A DNA stretch of 11,462 nucleotides, taken from Bacteroidota bacterium (GTDB lineage Bacteria > Bacteroidota > Ignavibacteria > UBA10030). The notes under the pieces are model-generated. The model worked only from the letters and a program-made list of their open reading frames with translations, searched no databases and was not told the origin of the DNA. Made by a program: the position numbers and the translations under genes. Position 1 is the stretch's first letter. Each line of letters opens with the position of its first letter. Where the stretch lies: positions 1 to 11,462 of the forward strand of contig DMMN01000125.1 in NCBI GenBank assembly GCA_003453835.1, given 5' to 3'. Below, piece after piece: positions 1 to 6,410 of this stretch.

Positions 1-179
1 GCGATGACGCGGGTGATGATGTCACGCTCGGAAAAGATCCCGACCAGTCGCCCCTCCTCCACAACGGGCAACGCACCGATATTCTTCTCGGCCATAAACT
101 GCGCGGCTTCTGCCACAGTCTTATTGGGAGTGATGGAGTACAACGGTCGTTCGCTGACGAGGTCGCTGATTGGCTTCAT
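1..179 (-). CDS. CBS-domain protein, C-terminus cut by window edge
   Basis: The reading frame starts at ATG 177-179 and is still open at base 1, giving 59 residues of the N-terminus. The start reads MKPISDLVSERPLYSITPNK, followed by a helix (TVAEAAQFMAEKNIGALPVV) and then the GRLVGIFSERDIITRV segment. This is the classic first half of a CBS domain: a conserved hydrophobic strand, the 'NIGALPVV' turn and the 'G(I/L)FSERD' strand-helix. Short proteins made of two CBS repeats commonly bind adenosyl ligands and sense energy state; that role is family knowledge and is not shown here. The start is well fixed by a strong Shine-Dalgarno AAGGAGG at 184-190, four bases ahead of the ATG. A good promoter lies at 247-275, so the gene is probably transcribed on its own and not with the kinase gene upstream. 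The remaining domains cannot be seen. Confidence 0.9.
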   Translation of the reverse strand, partial: MKPISDLVSERPLYSITPNKTVAEAAQFMAEKNIGALPVVEEGRLVGIFSERDIITRVI

Positions 180-246
180 ACGTCCTCCTTCGCAATGTGG
201 TGCATTGGAACGGGCAGCGCGGAACCACGAAGAATCGGCTGGCGAG

Positions 247-275
247 ATGATAACAACTTTTCAGTTGCGACGCAA
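247..275 (-). promoter_or_regulatory. Sigma70-type promoter for the CBS-domain gene, with overlapping palindromes
   Basis: On the minus strand, TTGCGT (270-275) and TATCAT (247-252) are separated by exactly 17 bases. That is five of six matches to TATAAT and an acceptable -35. Transcription would begin near 240, about 60 bases ahead of the CBS-gene ATG. Two palindromes lie on top of it. TTGCG-N-CGCAA (265-275) covers the -35. CAACT-GAAA-AGTTG (254-267) fills the spacer. Both positions would suit a repressor operator. The promoter is inferred from sequence alone. Confidence 0.6.
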
Positions 276-306
276 GGTCACGGTTCGGCTGAAAATAGGG
301 AGCCAA

Positions 307-1413
307 CTATCGGTGGGAGATAATAATGCTGAACGTGGAGCCTTTTGCCTCTTCGCTCGTTGCGTGAAGCCTGTAGCCCAACAGATCACAGAGATGCCTC
401 GAGATCGTGAGGCCCAATCCGACCCCTCCGTACCTCCTGCGTGATGAATTATCCGCCTGCTTGAACGGTTCAAAGATGGTCTCGAGGAGGTCCTTCCGGA
501 TTCCGATTCCCGTGTCCACGATATCGATACGACGCGGCGAATGATCTGAAGGATCCTCAGACACACGAATGAAGAAGGAGCCGCGTTCGGTGAACTTGAG
601 CGCGTTGTCGATGAGCAGATGCAAGACCTGTTTGAGTTTCTTCCGATCCGTTCGCAAGTGCTGCAGGCCCTCAGGAATTTCCGAGCGGATATCAAATGCC
701 GGTGACCGCGCTTGGACTTGCATCTCGCTCACCGTTTCCTTGATCAAATCCTCCAGCGACACGGGGCCGAGGGAGATCTCCGTTTCTCCGGCTTCGACTC
801 TCGATAGGTCGAGGATCTGATCGACGAGATTCATGAGGTGCGTGCAGTTTTCGCGGATCGCCTGGAAGTATTCCCGATTGACCGCCGTGGGATGCGAGCC
901 GGTTTCCTTCAAAAGAACGCTTGAGAAGCCGATGATGGAATTGAGAGGAGTGCGGAGCTCGTGACTTACCTTCGCGACGAATTGGCTTTGGACCACGCTC
1001 GCCTCCTCGGCCCTTGTCTTTGCCCGTTCGAGTTCCTGTACGAGGGCGTGGAGTTCCTCGTTCGTTCGGAGGAGATCTGCCGATCTCTGCTTCGCTTCGT
1101 TCACCAGATCGCTGAGCCACCCCACACTCATGCCCGCCGCAATTCCAATGAGCACGCCCGGCCACTGACGAACCATGATGTCGGTCGCTGGGGCGCCCAA
1201 GATGAGAAACAGCAGGTAATTAAACGGAATGGCGAGCAGGCCGGCGTTGGTTCCGCCACGGACGCCCCAAAGCCACGCAATAGCAAGAACAGGAATGAGG
1301 GTGAAGGAGCTCACAACTTCACCCACCTGATCATAAAGGAAGAGGGCGGCGATCAGATTGAAAAGGATGAGTCCAACAGCGAGCGGATTGTGATGTTTTG
1401 ACAACTCCTCCAT
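307..1413 (-). CDS. Membrane sensor histidine kinase, orphan (no response regulator adjacent)
   Basis: From ATG 1413 this is a protein of 368 residues. Four hydrophobic segments lie at about residues 10-27, 37-51, 56-73 and 84-104 with very short loops, followed by a charged linker that is probably coiled coil (105-142). The HisKA box SHELRTPL carries the phospho-acceptor His151. The ATP-binding domain shows the N box (IDNALKF, Asn270), G1 (DTGIGI, about 300-305), F box (FEPF, 314-317) and G2 (GGVGLGL, 329-335). All catalytic motifs are intact, so an active kinase is expected. The four-helix sensor with almost no periplasmic loop suggests an intramembrane signal; it recalls KdpD-like membrane modules, but I cannot assign a ligand. 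An in-frame GTG at 1482 would add 23 hydrophilic residues and overlap the upstream phosphorylase gene by 20 bases. I prefer the ATG because the added residues look unlike a kinase N-terminus, although neither start has a strong Shine-Dalgarno. No receiver domain or regulator gene is visible nearby. Confidence 0.88.
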   Translation of the reverse strand: MEELSKHHNPLAVGLILFNLIAALFLYDQVGEVVSSFTLIPVLAIAWLWGVRGGTNAGLLAIPFNYLLFLILGAPATDIMVRQWPGVLIGIAAGMSVGWLSDLVNEAKQRSADLLRTNEELHALVQELERAKTRAEEASVVQSQFVAKVSHELRTPLNSIIGFSSVLLKETGSHPTAVNREYFQAIRENCTHLMNLVDQILDLSRVEAGETEISLGPVSLEDLIKETVSEMQVQARSPAFDIRSEIPEGLQHLRTDRKKLKQVLHLLIDNALKFTERGSFFIRVSEDPSDHSPRRIDIVDTGIGIRKDLLETIFEPFKQADNSSRRRYGGVGLGLTISRHLCDLLGYRLHATSEEAKGSTFSIIISHR

Positions 1414-1462
1414 CTCTTCACTTCCCGGTGCGTGCCCAAAATCGGGTGTTCGCACTCCACGG

Positions 1463-2812
1463 CTAGAGCGGTGTCCACTCACTCATGCCGGCGTTGTCAA
1501 TGAGTCCAAGAATGCGGGAACGCTTCTCCGGTGGGGAGGGGCCCACGCGAAACGCTTTGGCAAGTCGGGTGCGGGCAGATTCAACTACCTCGTCTCGATC
1601 CGTATAGAACACGGCGACGACTTCTCCGATTTCGGTTTTGTCGCCCACCTTCTTCTTCAACACGATGCCGGCCTTCGGATCGATTGCCTCGTCGACTCGG
1701 GCGCGTCCTGCTCCGAGGGTAATACTCGTAAGGCCGATCTCCAGTGGATCAATCTCTCCGACGTGACCGTCTTCGTCGATTCGGACCTCAATGGAATGCT
1801 TCGAGAGTGGATACCGCTCCAGGTTCTCCGTCACAGAGGCATCGCCTCCTTGAGCGACGATGAGCTGAAGAAATTTTCTGTACGCCGAGCCGTCCGCAAT
1901 AACTTCTTTCGAGAGCCTGACGCCCTCGCTGATCGTGGTTGCCTTCTTGCCGAGTACGAGCATGCTGCCTGCAAGCGCGTGCGTCACTTCCATCAGATCA
2001 GAGGACCCATCGTTCGTTCCGCGCGTGCCTTTCAGGCATTCGACGGATTCGACCACCTCAAGCCAGTTTCCAATGGTCGTCCCCAGCGGCTGATTCATGT
2101 CGGTGATGAACGCGACCGTTTCCTTGCCGAACGTATTGCCAATGCGAACGAGTGTGCGGGCCAGCTCGACCGAGCAATTGTACGATTGCATGAATGCGCC
2201 GCGACCCGTCTTCACATCAAGGACAAGTGCATCACTCCCCTCAGCCAGTTTCTTGCTCATGATGCTGCCGGCAATGAGGGGAATGCACTCCACTGTGGCC
2301 GTCACGTCTCTCAATGCGTACATTTTTCTATCCGCCGGAGCAATCTCTTCCGTCTGACCGATCATCACAAGGCCAATGTCGCGAATGACGTTCTTGTATT
2401 CCGGGACTGATAGAGACGTGCGGAAGCCCGGGATCGATTCCAGTTTATCTAGCGTGCCGCCCGTGTGTCCGAGTCCCCTGCCGGAGATCATCGGCACGGG
2501 CACTCCGCACGCGGCAACGATGGGGGCTAGAATTAACGAGACTTTGTCGCCGACACCGCCGGTCGAATGCTTGTCGACCTTCACGCCGGGGATGTCAGCG
2601 AGATCAATCACGTCTCCTGAGTGCAACATCAAACGCGTGAAGGTGAGCGTCTCCTCTTCACTCATGCCGCGGAAATAACAGGCCATGAGAAATGAAGACA
2701 TCTGATAATCGGGGATCGCTCCGGCGACGTAGCCGCTGATCATCCATCGGAACTCCTCCTCCGTCAGCGAAGAACCTTCACGTTTTTTCCGGATTAGCTC
2801 TACTGTGTTCAA
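1463..2812 (-). CDS. Pyrimidine-nucleoside / thymidine phosphorylase
   Basis: This 449-residue protein catalyses the phosphate-dependent cleavage of thymidine or uridine to the free base and (deoxy)ribose-1-phosphate in pyrimidine salvage, judging by family. The phosphate-binding segment DKHSTGGVGDK lies at 80-90. The family signature SGRGLGHTGGTLDKLE is at 110-125. RDVTATV (168-174) and SIMSKK (183-188) follow as in the Pdp and DeoA enzymes. The C-terminal domain LGAGRARVDEAIDPKAGIVL is typical, and the length matches the usual 430-450 residues. The signature resembles DeoA, while the segment around KTGRGAFM resembles Bacillus Pdp, so I do not choose between the two names. The start is TTG (2810-2812), with no clear Shine-Dalgarno. 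It is supported because the N-terminus (VELIRKKREG) begins at the same place as the Bacillus enzyme and no in-frame ATG lies just upstream. The downstream neighbour is the histidine kinase gene. Confidence 0.95.
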   Translation of the reverse strand: MNTVELIRKKREGSSLTEEEFRWMISGYVAGAIPDYQMSSFLMACYFRGMSEEETLTFTRLMLHSGDVIDLADIPGVKVDKHSTGGVGDKVSLILAPIVAACGVPVPMISGRGLGHTGGTLDKLESIPGFRTSLSVPEYKNVIRDIGLVMIGQTEEIAPADRKMYALRDVTATVECIPLIAGSIMSKKLAEGSDALVLDVKTGRGAFMQSYNCSVELARTLVRIGNTFGKETVAFITDMNQPLGTTIGNWLEVVESVECLKGTRGTNDGSSDLMEVTHALAGSMLVLGKKATTISEGVRLSKEVIADGSAYRKFLQLIVAQGGDASVTENLERYPLSKHSIEVRIDEDGHVGEIDPLEIGLTSITLGAGRARVDEAIDPKAGIVLKKKVGDKTEIGEVVAVFYTDRDEVVESARTRLAKAFRVGPSPPEKRSRILGLIDNAGMSEWTPL

Positions 2813-2892
2813 TGTGGATCGACGTGCTATGTGCCAGGTGATGCTGATCGTCCGAACCCGAGGGACGTTCGCCGAAGAGAACGGTCTCGCGG

Positions 2893-3111
2893 TTAGGCTT
2901 CGATCTTGACCGTGAACTCACGGCCGCATGTGTTGCATTTGTACTCGACAGTCACCCAATTGTTACGCTCATAGTAGCTCAGCTCCGCCAGCTCCCCGCC
3001 GCATTGTTGAACGACGCAACGCTTGAGATCGAGGCGGTACGTGCGATTCCGGGGGTAGTCTTCCTGTTCTTCGTCCATCACAGAGAGCAGCGCAAGGTGC
3101 TTTCGAGTCAC
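2893..3111 (-). CDS. Small zinc-ribbon protein of unknown function
   Basis: This is a 72-residue protein with two cysteine pairs: Cys32/Cys37 (RCVVQQCGG) and Cys59/Cys62 (YKCNTCGREF). They are separated by an aromatic and charged stretch that would form the strands of a zinc ribbon. The second knuckle, CxxCGREF, is typical of metal-binding ribbons. The rest is acidic at the N-terminus (MDEEQEDYP). No membrane segment or catalytic domain is present. The start is uncertain. GTG 3111 gives 72 residues and ATG 3078 gives 61; neither has a clear Shine-Dalgarno, and a stop lies just upstream of the GTG. The gene sits between the Nudix and phosphorylase genes with gaps of 105 and 80 bases. Such ribbons can bind nucleic acid or proteins, but no role can be assigned here. 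Confidence 0.72.
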   Translation of the reverse strand: MTRKHLALLSVMDEEQEDYPRNRTYRLDLKRCVVQQCGGELAELSYYERNNWVTVEYKCNTCGREFTVKIEA

Positions 3112-3216
3112 GATTGATGTTCAGATAGTCCTTCCCTCAATTCGAGAAGGCCTTTCGCCGGAATCGAGGCTTCATTCCAAAGCTGAGCAGGAGGCCGATG
3201 CCAACGAAAGGATTGT

Positions 3217-3777
3217 TTAGTCGGAGTGATGTTCTTCTCGACTCAAGCTTCGTTCGGCGAGCAGAATACCGCAAATCGTCTTTCCATCGACAATCTCCCC
3301 CTCCTCGATCATTTCCACCGCCCTCTTCAAAGGCATCGATTCGACGGTTAGTCCTAACTCCCCCTCCTCGAGTCTCTGACCCTTTTCTGATCTGATGAGA
3401 TCGGTTGCCAGGAAGATGTGAAGTTGCTCCGTGCAGAATCCGGGTGAGGTGTAAATCGCGGCGAGTTTTCTCAACGAGCCGGCGATAAAGCCGGTCTCCT
3501 CTTCCAGTTCACGAGCTGCGCAGGCGGGAGGATCTTCAGACGGATCGAGCTTCCCTGCAGGAAGTTCATAGAGATGCTTCTTGATGGGGTAGCGGAACTG
3601 ACGAATGAGAAGAACGTCGCCGTTTGCAAGGAGGGGGACTGTGACTGCCCCGCCGGGATGCTCTGCCACTTCGCGAGTGCCGAGAGTGCCGGAAGCATAG
3701 CGGACTTCATCCACGACGAGATGAAACACCTTTCCCTCGTACAGCCGTTTGCTCTGGAGAACATCAAGATGTGGCAT
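3217..3777 (-). CDS. Nudix hydrolase, ADP-ribose pyrophosphatase type
   Basis: This protein of 186 residues carries a complete Nudix box at 75-97: Gly75, Glu81, then RELEEETGF with Arg89, Glu90, Glu93, Glu94 and Gly96. The lead-in RQFRYPIKKHLYELPAGK is typical of ADP-sugar pyrophosphatases. Pro112 in TSPGF lies 16 residues after Gly96, which is the spacing described for ADP-ribose pyrophosphatases. The expected reaction is ADP-ribose to AMP and ribose-5-phosphate in the cytoplasm, with Mg2+ bound by the box glutamates. GDP-mannose or other nucleoside diphosphate sugars remain possible substrates. The ATG at 3775-3777 lies inside the end of the mscS-type gene (14-base overlap), so translation is probably coupled; no strong Shine-Dalgarno is visible. 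It appears to be the last gene of the pyrE-led cluster before a gap of 105 bases. Confidence 0.93.
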   Translation of the reverse strand: MPHLDVLQSKRLYEGKVFHLVVDEVRYASGTLGTREVAEHPGGAVTVPLLANGDVLLIRQFRYPIKKHLYELPAGKLDPSEDPPACAARELEEETGFIAGSLRKLAAIYTSPGFCTEQLHIFLATDLIRSEKGQRLEEGELGLTVESMPLKRAVEMIEEGEIVDGKTICGILLAERSLSREEHHSD

Positions 3778-4867
3778 CAGGGGAGCTCACGATACGGACC
3801 ACTCGTTGCGGGAAGGGAATCTGGATTCCCGCTCCCATGAATGCAGCGTATACGCGCTCGCGCAAGGCTGTTTCGATAAGAAACTTCTTCTTGTAATCGT
3901 CCGTTCGCGCGACAAGGCGAAGGTTAACGGAGGAATCGGCAAGGGCGACGGTGTAGACCTCGGGGGGAGGATCTCTCAGCACATCGGGATGTTGTCGTGC
4001 GATATCGGTCATGATGCTCTTCGCGTCATCAAGCCGCGTGCCATAAGCCACGCCGACCTCCATCGTAACGCGGATCATCTCTTCCGGGTACGAAAAATTC
4101 ACGACGCGCGATTTAACGAGATCCGAGTTAGGAATGATGATAAGATTGCTGTCAAAATCCTGGATCTTCGTACTTCGGATTCCGATCTCATACACGTCGC
4201 CCGTCTCGCCCGACGGAAGCTGAATGCGATCCCCCACTCTGAAAGGACGGTCGAGCATGATCACAAATCCGCCGATCATATTGGCGATGGTATCCTGCGC
4301 GGCAAGCGCAATTGCCAAGGAGCCGACGCCGAGCGACACAACCAGACTGCTGACATCCTGGCCGAAGTGGTCGAGCGTGATGATCACCGCGATCAGCGCG
4401 ATGACGATGTTGATCAGTCGTCGGATGAGCGGGAAAAGTGCTTCATTGAATCGTGAGGAGGTCCGCCTTGCATGCGATTCAATCGCGTACCGAACCGAGG
4501 CGTCGGCTATCCGAATGACGACGAAGGTGATGACGAGGACGAAAGAAACAAAGATGATTCCCTGGGCATAGCCGAGAAACTGCGTGGCCAACGCCTGCGA
4601 CGGGTAGATCGTTTTGGCCACTTCTTCGGTTGCCAGGTATGCGCCGGCGACGACGGCGATCCACGTGATCCGGTCGAGAATGATGCCAAGGATCAGATCA
4701 TCGAGATCGCTCCTCGTCTTGGAGATGAGCTTCCAGACGACCGTGTTGAAGAACCGCTTGAGAATCCAGCCGATGACAAGCGTGCCGATGAACAGGATAC
4801 ATGCCACGACGAGATGGTACAGCACGTCACTGGCGAAGTATGAGCGAAATCCATCCAGACTCTTCAT
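3764..4867 (-). CDS. MscS-family mechanosensitive ion channel
   Basis: From ATG 4867 the protein has 367 residues. Hydrophobic segments lie at about 14-37, 67-85, 98-123 and 148-166, followed by the pore helix at about 171-191 (SSLVVSLGVGSLAIALAAQD). The family hallmark then follows: TIANMIGGFVIMLDRPFRVGDRI, then IGIRSTKIQDFDSNLIIIPNS in the beta domain, and IPFPQRVV near the C-terminus. MscS channels open under membrane tension to release solutes in hypo-osmotic shock. With five predicted helices it is longer than the three-helix E. coli MscS. The reading frame extends 20 codons upstream of 4867, but the ATG here forms an ATGA overlap with the pyrE stop, a usual sign of coupled translation, so I place the start there. 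It overlaps the Nudix gene by 14 bases. Confidence 0.93.
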   Translation of the reverse strand: MKSLDGFRSYFASDVLYHLVVACILFIGTLVIGWILKRFFNTVVWKLISKTRSDLDDLILGIILDRITWIAVVAGAYLATEEVAKTIYPSQALATQFLGYAQGIIFVSFVLVITFVVIRIADASVRYAIESHARRTSSRFNEALFPLIRRLINIVIALIAVIITLDHFGQDVSSLVVSLGVGSLAIALAAQDTIANMIGGFVIMLDRPFRVGDRIQLPSGETGDVYEIGIRSTKIQDFDSNLIIIPNSDLVKSRVVNFSYPEEMIRVTMEVGVAYGTRLDDAKSIMTDIARQHPDVLRDPPPEVYTVALADSSVNLRLVARTDDYKKKFLIETALRERVYAAFMGAGIQIPFPQRVVRIVSSPDATS

Positions 4868-5448
4868 GAGAAGTTGCCCCGGCTCCCGGGTTTCACCACG
4901 GGGATCCCCTCCCCACAGAGCGGGCACTCTTCCGGTCTGTATGCGATGACATCCATTTGCAGAACGGAGAAGTGCTTGGAATCGAATTTAATCTTCCCGT
5001 TGCTCCGGTCTACAATGTACCCGACACCTGCGAGCCTTGCATTGGCTTGTTTCGTAATCTCCACGACCTCGAAGACGGATCCGCCTGTCGTAACGACATC
5101 TTCGACAACAAGAACCCGTTCACCGGAGTGTAGCTCGAAGCCGCGGCGCAACTCCATTTTGCCGTCCTTGCGTTCCGAGAAGAGAGTTCTCGCGCCCAAC
5201 ATACGTCCTACCTCTGTCCCGACCACGATACCTCCGATTGCCGGAGAGATAACTGCTTCGACATCCGCATACTCAAAATGTCTCGCAATTTCGCCGGCGA
5301 ACAAGTGCAGAAACTTCGGATATTGAAGAACCCGGGCACACTGAAAGTACTGTGAGCTATGAAGACCCGATGTGAGCTGGAAGTGCCCTTCGAGAAGGGC
5401 CTTCGTCTCACGAAAGATATCGAGGACTTGATCTCTTGGAAGATTCAT
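4864..5448 (-). CDS. pyrE: Orotate phosphoribosyltransferase
   Basis: This 194-residue enzyme converts orotate and PRPP to orotidine monophosphate in de novo pyrimidine synthesis. The PRPP-binding motif RVLVVEDVVTTGGS is at 111-124. The loop SERKDGKMELRRGF (91-104) holds the conserved lysines, and SPAIGGIVVGTEVGRMLGAR (68-87) is the typical core. The N-terminus (LDIFRETKALLEGHFQLTSGLHS) and a C-terminal pair of cysteines in ECPLCGEGIPV (Cys175, Cys178) resemble the Thermus-type PyrE more than the E. coli type. The frame is open for 27 further codons upstream. ATG 5448 is preferred because it matches the family N-terminus and the longer version would begin upstream of the likely transcription start. 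It leads the pyrE-mscS-Nudix cluster. No pyrF or other pyr gene is visible here. Confidence 0.95.
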   Translation of the reverse strand: MNLPRDQVLDIFRETKALLEGHFQLTSGLHSSQYFQCARVLQYPKFLHLFAGEIARHFEYADVEAVISPAIGGIVVGTEVGRMLGARTLFSERKDGKMELRRGFELHSGERVLVVEDVVTTGGSVFEVVEITKQANARLAGVGYIVDRSNGKIKFDSKHFSVLQMDVIAYRPEECPLCGEGIPVVKPGSRGNFS

Positions 5449-5519
5449 CGCGGCCGAAGAGAGAATTCTTGATCTTGTTGGTAGTGCGGTATGCAATCCG
5501 GCGACGGCTTGCGGAGGAC

Positions 5520-5548
5520 ATGATACCAAGAACTCAGAAGAGTCGCAA
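5520..5548 (-). promoter_or_regulatory. Sigma70-type promoter for pyrE
   Basis: Reading the minus strand, TTGCGA (5543-5548) and TATCAT (5520-5525) are 17 bases apart. The site lies in the 177-base gap between the TPR gene and pyrE. Transcription would start near 5513, leaving a leader of about 65 bases. The hexamers are almost the same as in the promoter at 247-275. I saw no clear attenuator (hairpin plus U tract) in the leader. Confidence 0.55.
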
Positions 5549-5625
5549 CGGGGAGCGGCGGGCTTTGTGTGCCAACACCGATCAATGATTGCGGGGCGCT
5601 CAAACCAAGACCGGCGCGATACCTT

Positions 5626-5949
5626 CTATCCTGCGTCGAGGATTTCGTCTAACGCTTCCCGCATTTCGCCTGCCGCGTGCTGATCGTGCTGCTGAGTTGC
5701 GATCGCGATACCTCGCTTGAAGACGGCAACGGCATCCTCACGCCGGCTAATCCGTTGATAGACGTATCCGAGTTGTTGGTAAGCGGGAACATAGTCGGGA
5801 TCGCGACGGAGGAGCTCTTCGAGAAGCGCTGCCGCCTGCACACTATCATCGAGTGCCGCATACTCCAGAGCGAGCGCATAACGGCTGAAACTGTCATTCG
5901 GGTCGAGATCCAGGAATTCCTTCAGCTTGGAAATCCGATCTTTTCTCAT
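5626..5949 (-). CDS. Small tetratricopeptide-repeat protein
   Basis: This 107-residue soluble protein is made almost entirely of TPR-like helix pairs. One repeat spans about residues 20-52 (RYALALEYAALDD, then AAALLEELLRRDPDY). A second spans about 53-89 (PAYQQLGYVYQRISRREDAVAVFKRGI). A closing helix runs to the end. The tyrosine, alanine and 'DP(D/N)' positions fit the TPR pattern. There is no signal peptide and no catalytic domain, so a protein-binding adaptor role is likely; the partner is unknown. The ATG at 5947-5949 overlaps the stop of the pterin dehydratase gene (ATGA), so the two are probably translated together. The gap of 177 bases after it contains the pyrE promoter. Confidence 0.88.
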   Translation of the reverse strand: MRKDRISKLKEFLDLDPNDSFSRYALALEYAALDDSVQAAALLEELLRRDPDYVPAYQQLGYVYQRISRREDAVAVFKRGIAIATQQHDQHAAGEMREALDEILDAG

Positions 5950-6227
5950 AGCTCGTCGATTGCTCGGGCAAGATTGAAGTCGCTCTCGGTCAATCCTCCT
6001 GCACTATGTGTTGAGAGGGTAAGCGTGACGCGATTCCAGCGAATGTCGATGTCCGGATGATGATTGGATCGCTCAGCGAGAAGGGCGACGGAGGTGACGA
6101 ATCCCATCGCATGGACGAAATCCCGGAATTCAATCTCCTTCGTGATCTCGTTGCCGGATCGCAGCCATCCGTGCAATTCGCGCAGCTTCACCTGAATCTG
6201 ATCTTCCGAAAGGAGCATCGACGCCAT
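5946..6227 (-). CDS. phhB: Pterin-4a-carbinolamine dehydratase
   Basis: From ATG 6227 this is a 93-residue enzyme, the usual size for the family. It dehydrates 4a-hydroxytetrahydropterin and recycles the pterin cofactor of aromatic amino acid hydroxylases; some members serve other pterin pathways. The active-site segment SNHHPDIDIRWNRVTLTLSTH holds His56, His57, Pro58 and His74. The 17-residue spacing between the second and third histidines matches the three catalytic histidines of the human enzyme (61, 62 and 79). The frame is open upstream to 6350, but GAGG nine bases ahead of ATG 6227 and the family length favour this start. No phenylalanine hydroxylase gene is visible in the window, so its pterin substrate here is unclear. 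It is coupled to the TPR gene through a 4-base overlap. The 183 bases upstream show no convincing promoter. Confidence 0.93.
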   Translation of the reverse strand: MASMLLSEDQIQVKLRELHGWLRSGNEITKEIEFRDFVHAMGFVTSVALLAERSNHHPDIDIRWNRVTLTLSTHSAGGLTESDFNLARAIDEL

Positions 6228-6410
6228 CGTCTCGATCCTCAAGAGTGGTTCAGAACAACCGTACGCAGCCCGGGCATCGGTGGTTTGTTGTGCGATCCAT
6301 CCCCTCAGCAGTCGTGTCCGGCAATCCAACGGATAGGATTTGGCCATCATATGGAGGAAAGCTCTTGTGCGGCAGATTCACTCCTCGCAAGCCCTTTTTC
6401 GTCGTCTGAT

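Noticed and set aside
1763..2410. Plus-strand open frame of 215 codons inside the phosphorylase gene, and similar long antisense frames inside glnD, mscS and the murI region
   Set aside because: They are mirror frames of strongly conserved genes on the opposite strand, with no recognisable domains of their own.
3137..3220. A frame on the minus strand reading NNPFVGIGLLLSFGMK, like the C-terminus of an outer-membrane protein
   Set aside because: It is under 30 residues outside the Nudix gene, has no start codon giving a sizeable product and runs upstream only as a shadow of the Nudix frame. Most likely chance.
4868..4927. Extended N-terminus of the MscS-type protein (20 more residues)
   Set aside because: It would overlap pyrE by 64 bases. 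The ATGA junction with the pyrE stop gives a better start and the extra residues are not family-like.
5449..5529. Extended N-terminus of PyrE (27 more residues)
   Set aside because: The family begins at the ATG 5448 version, and the upstream ATG would precede the likely transcription start near 5513.
6228..6350. Extended N-terminus of the pterin dehydratase (41 more residues)
   Set aside because: The upstream ATG has no ribosome site, whereas ATG 6227 has GAGG at proper distance and gives the normal family length.
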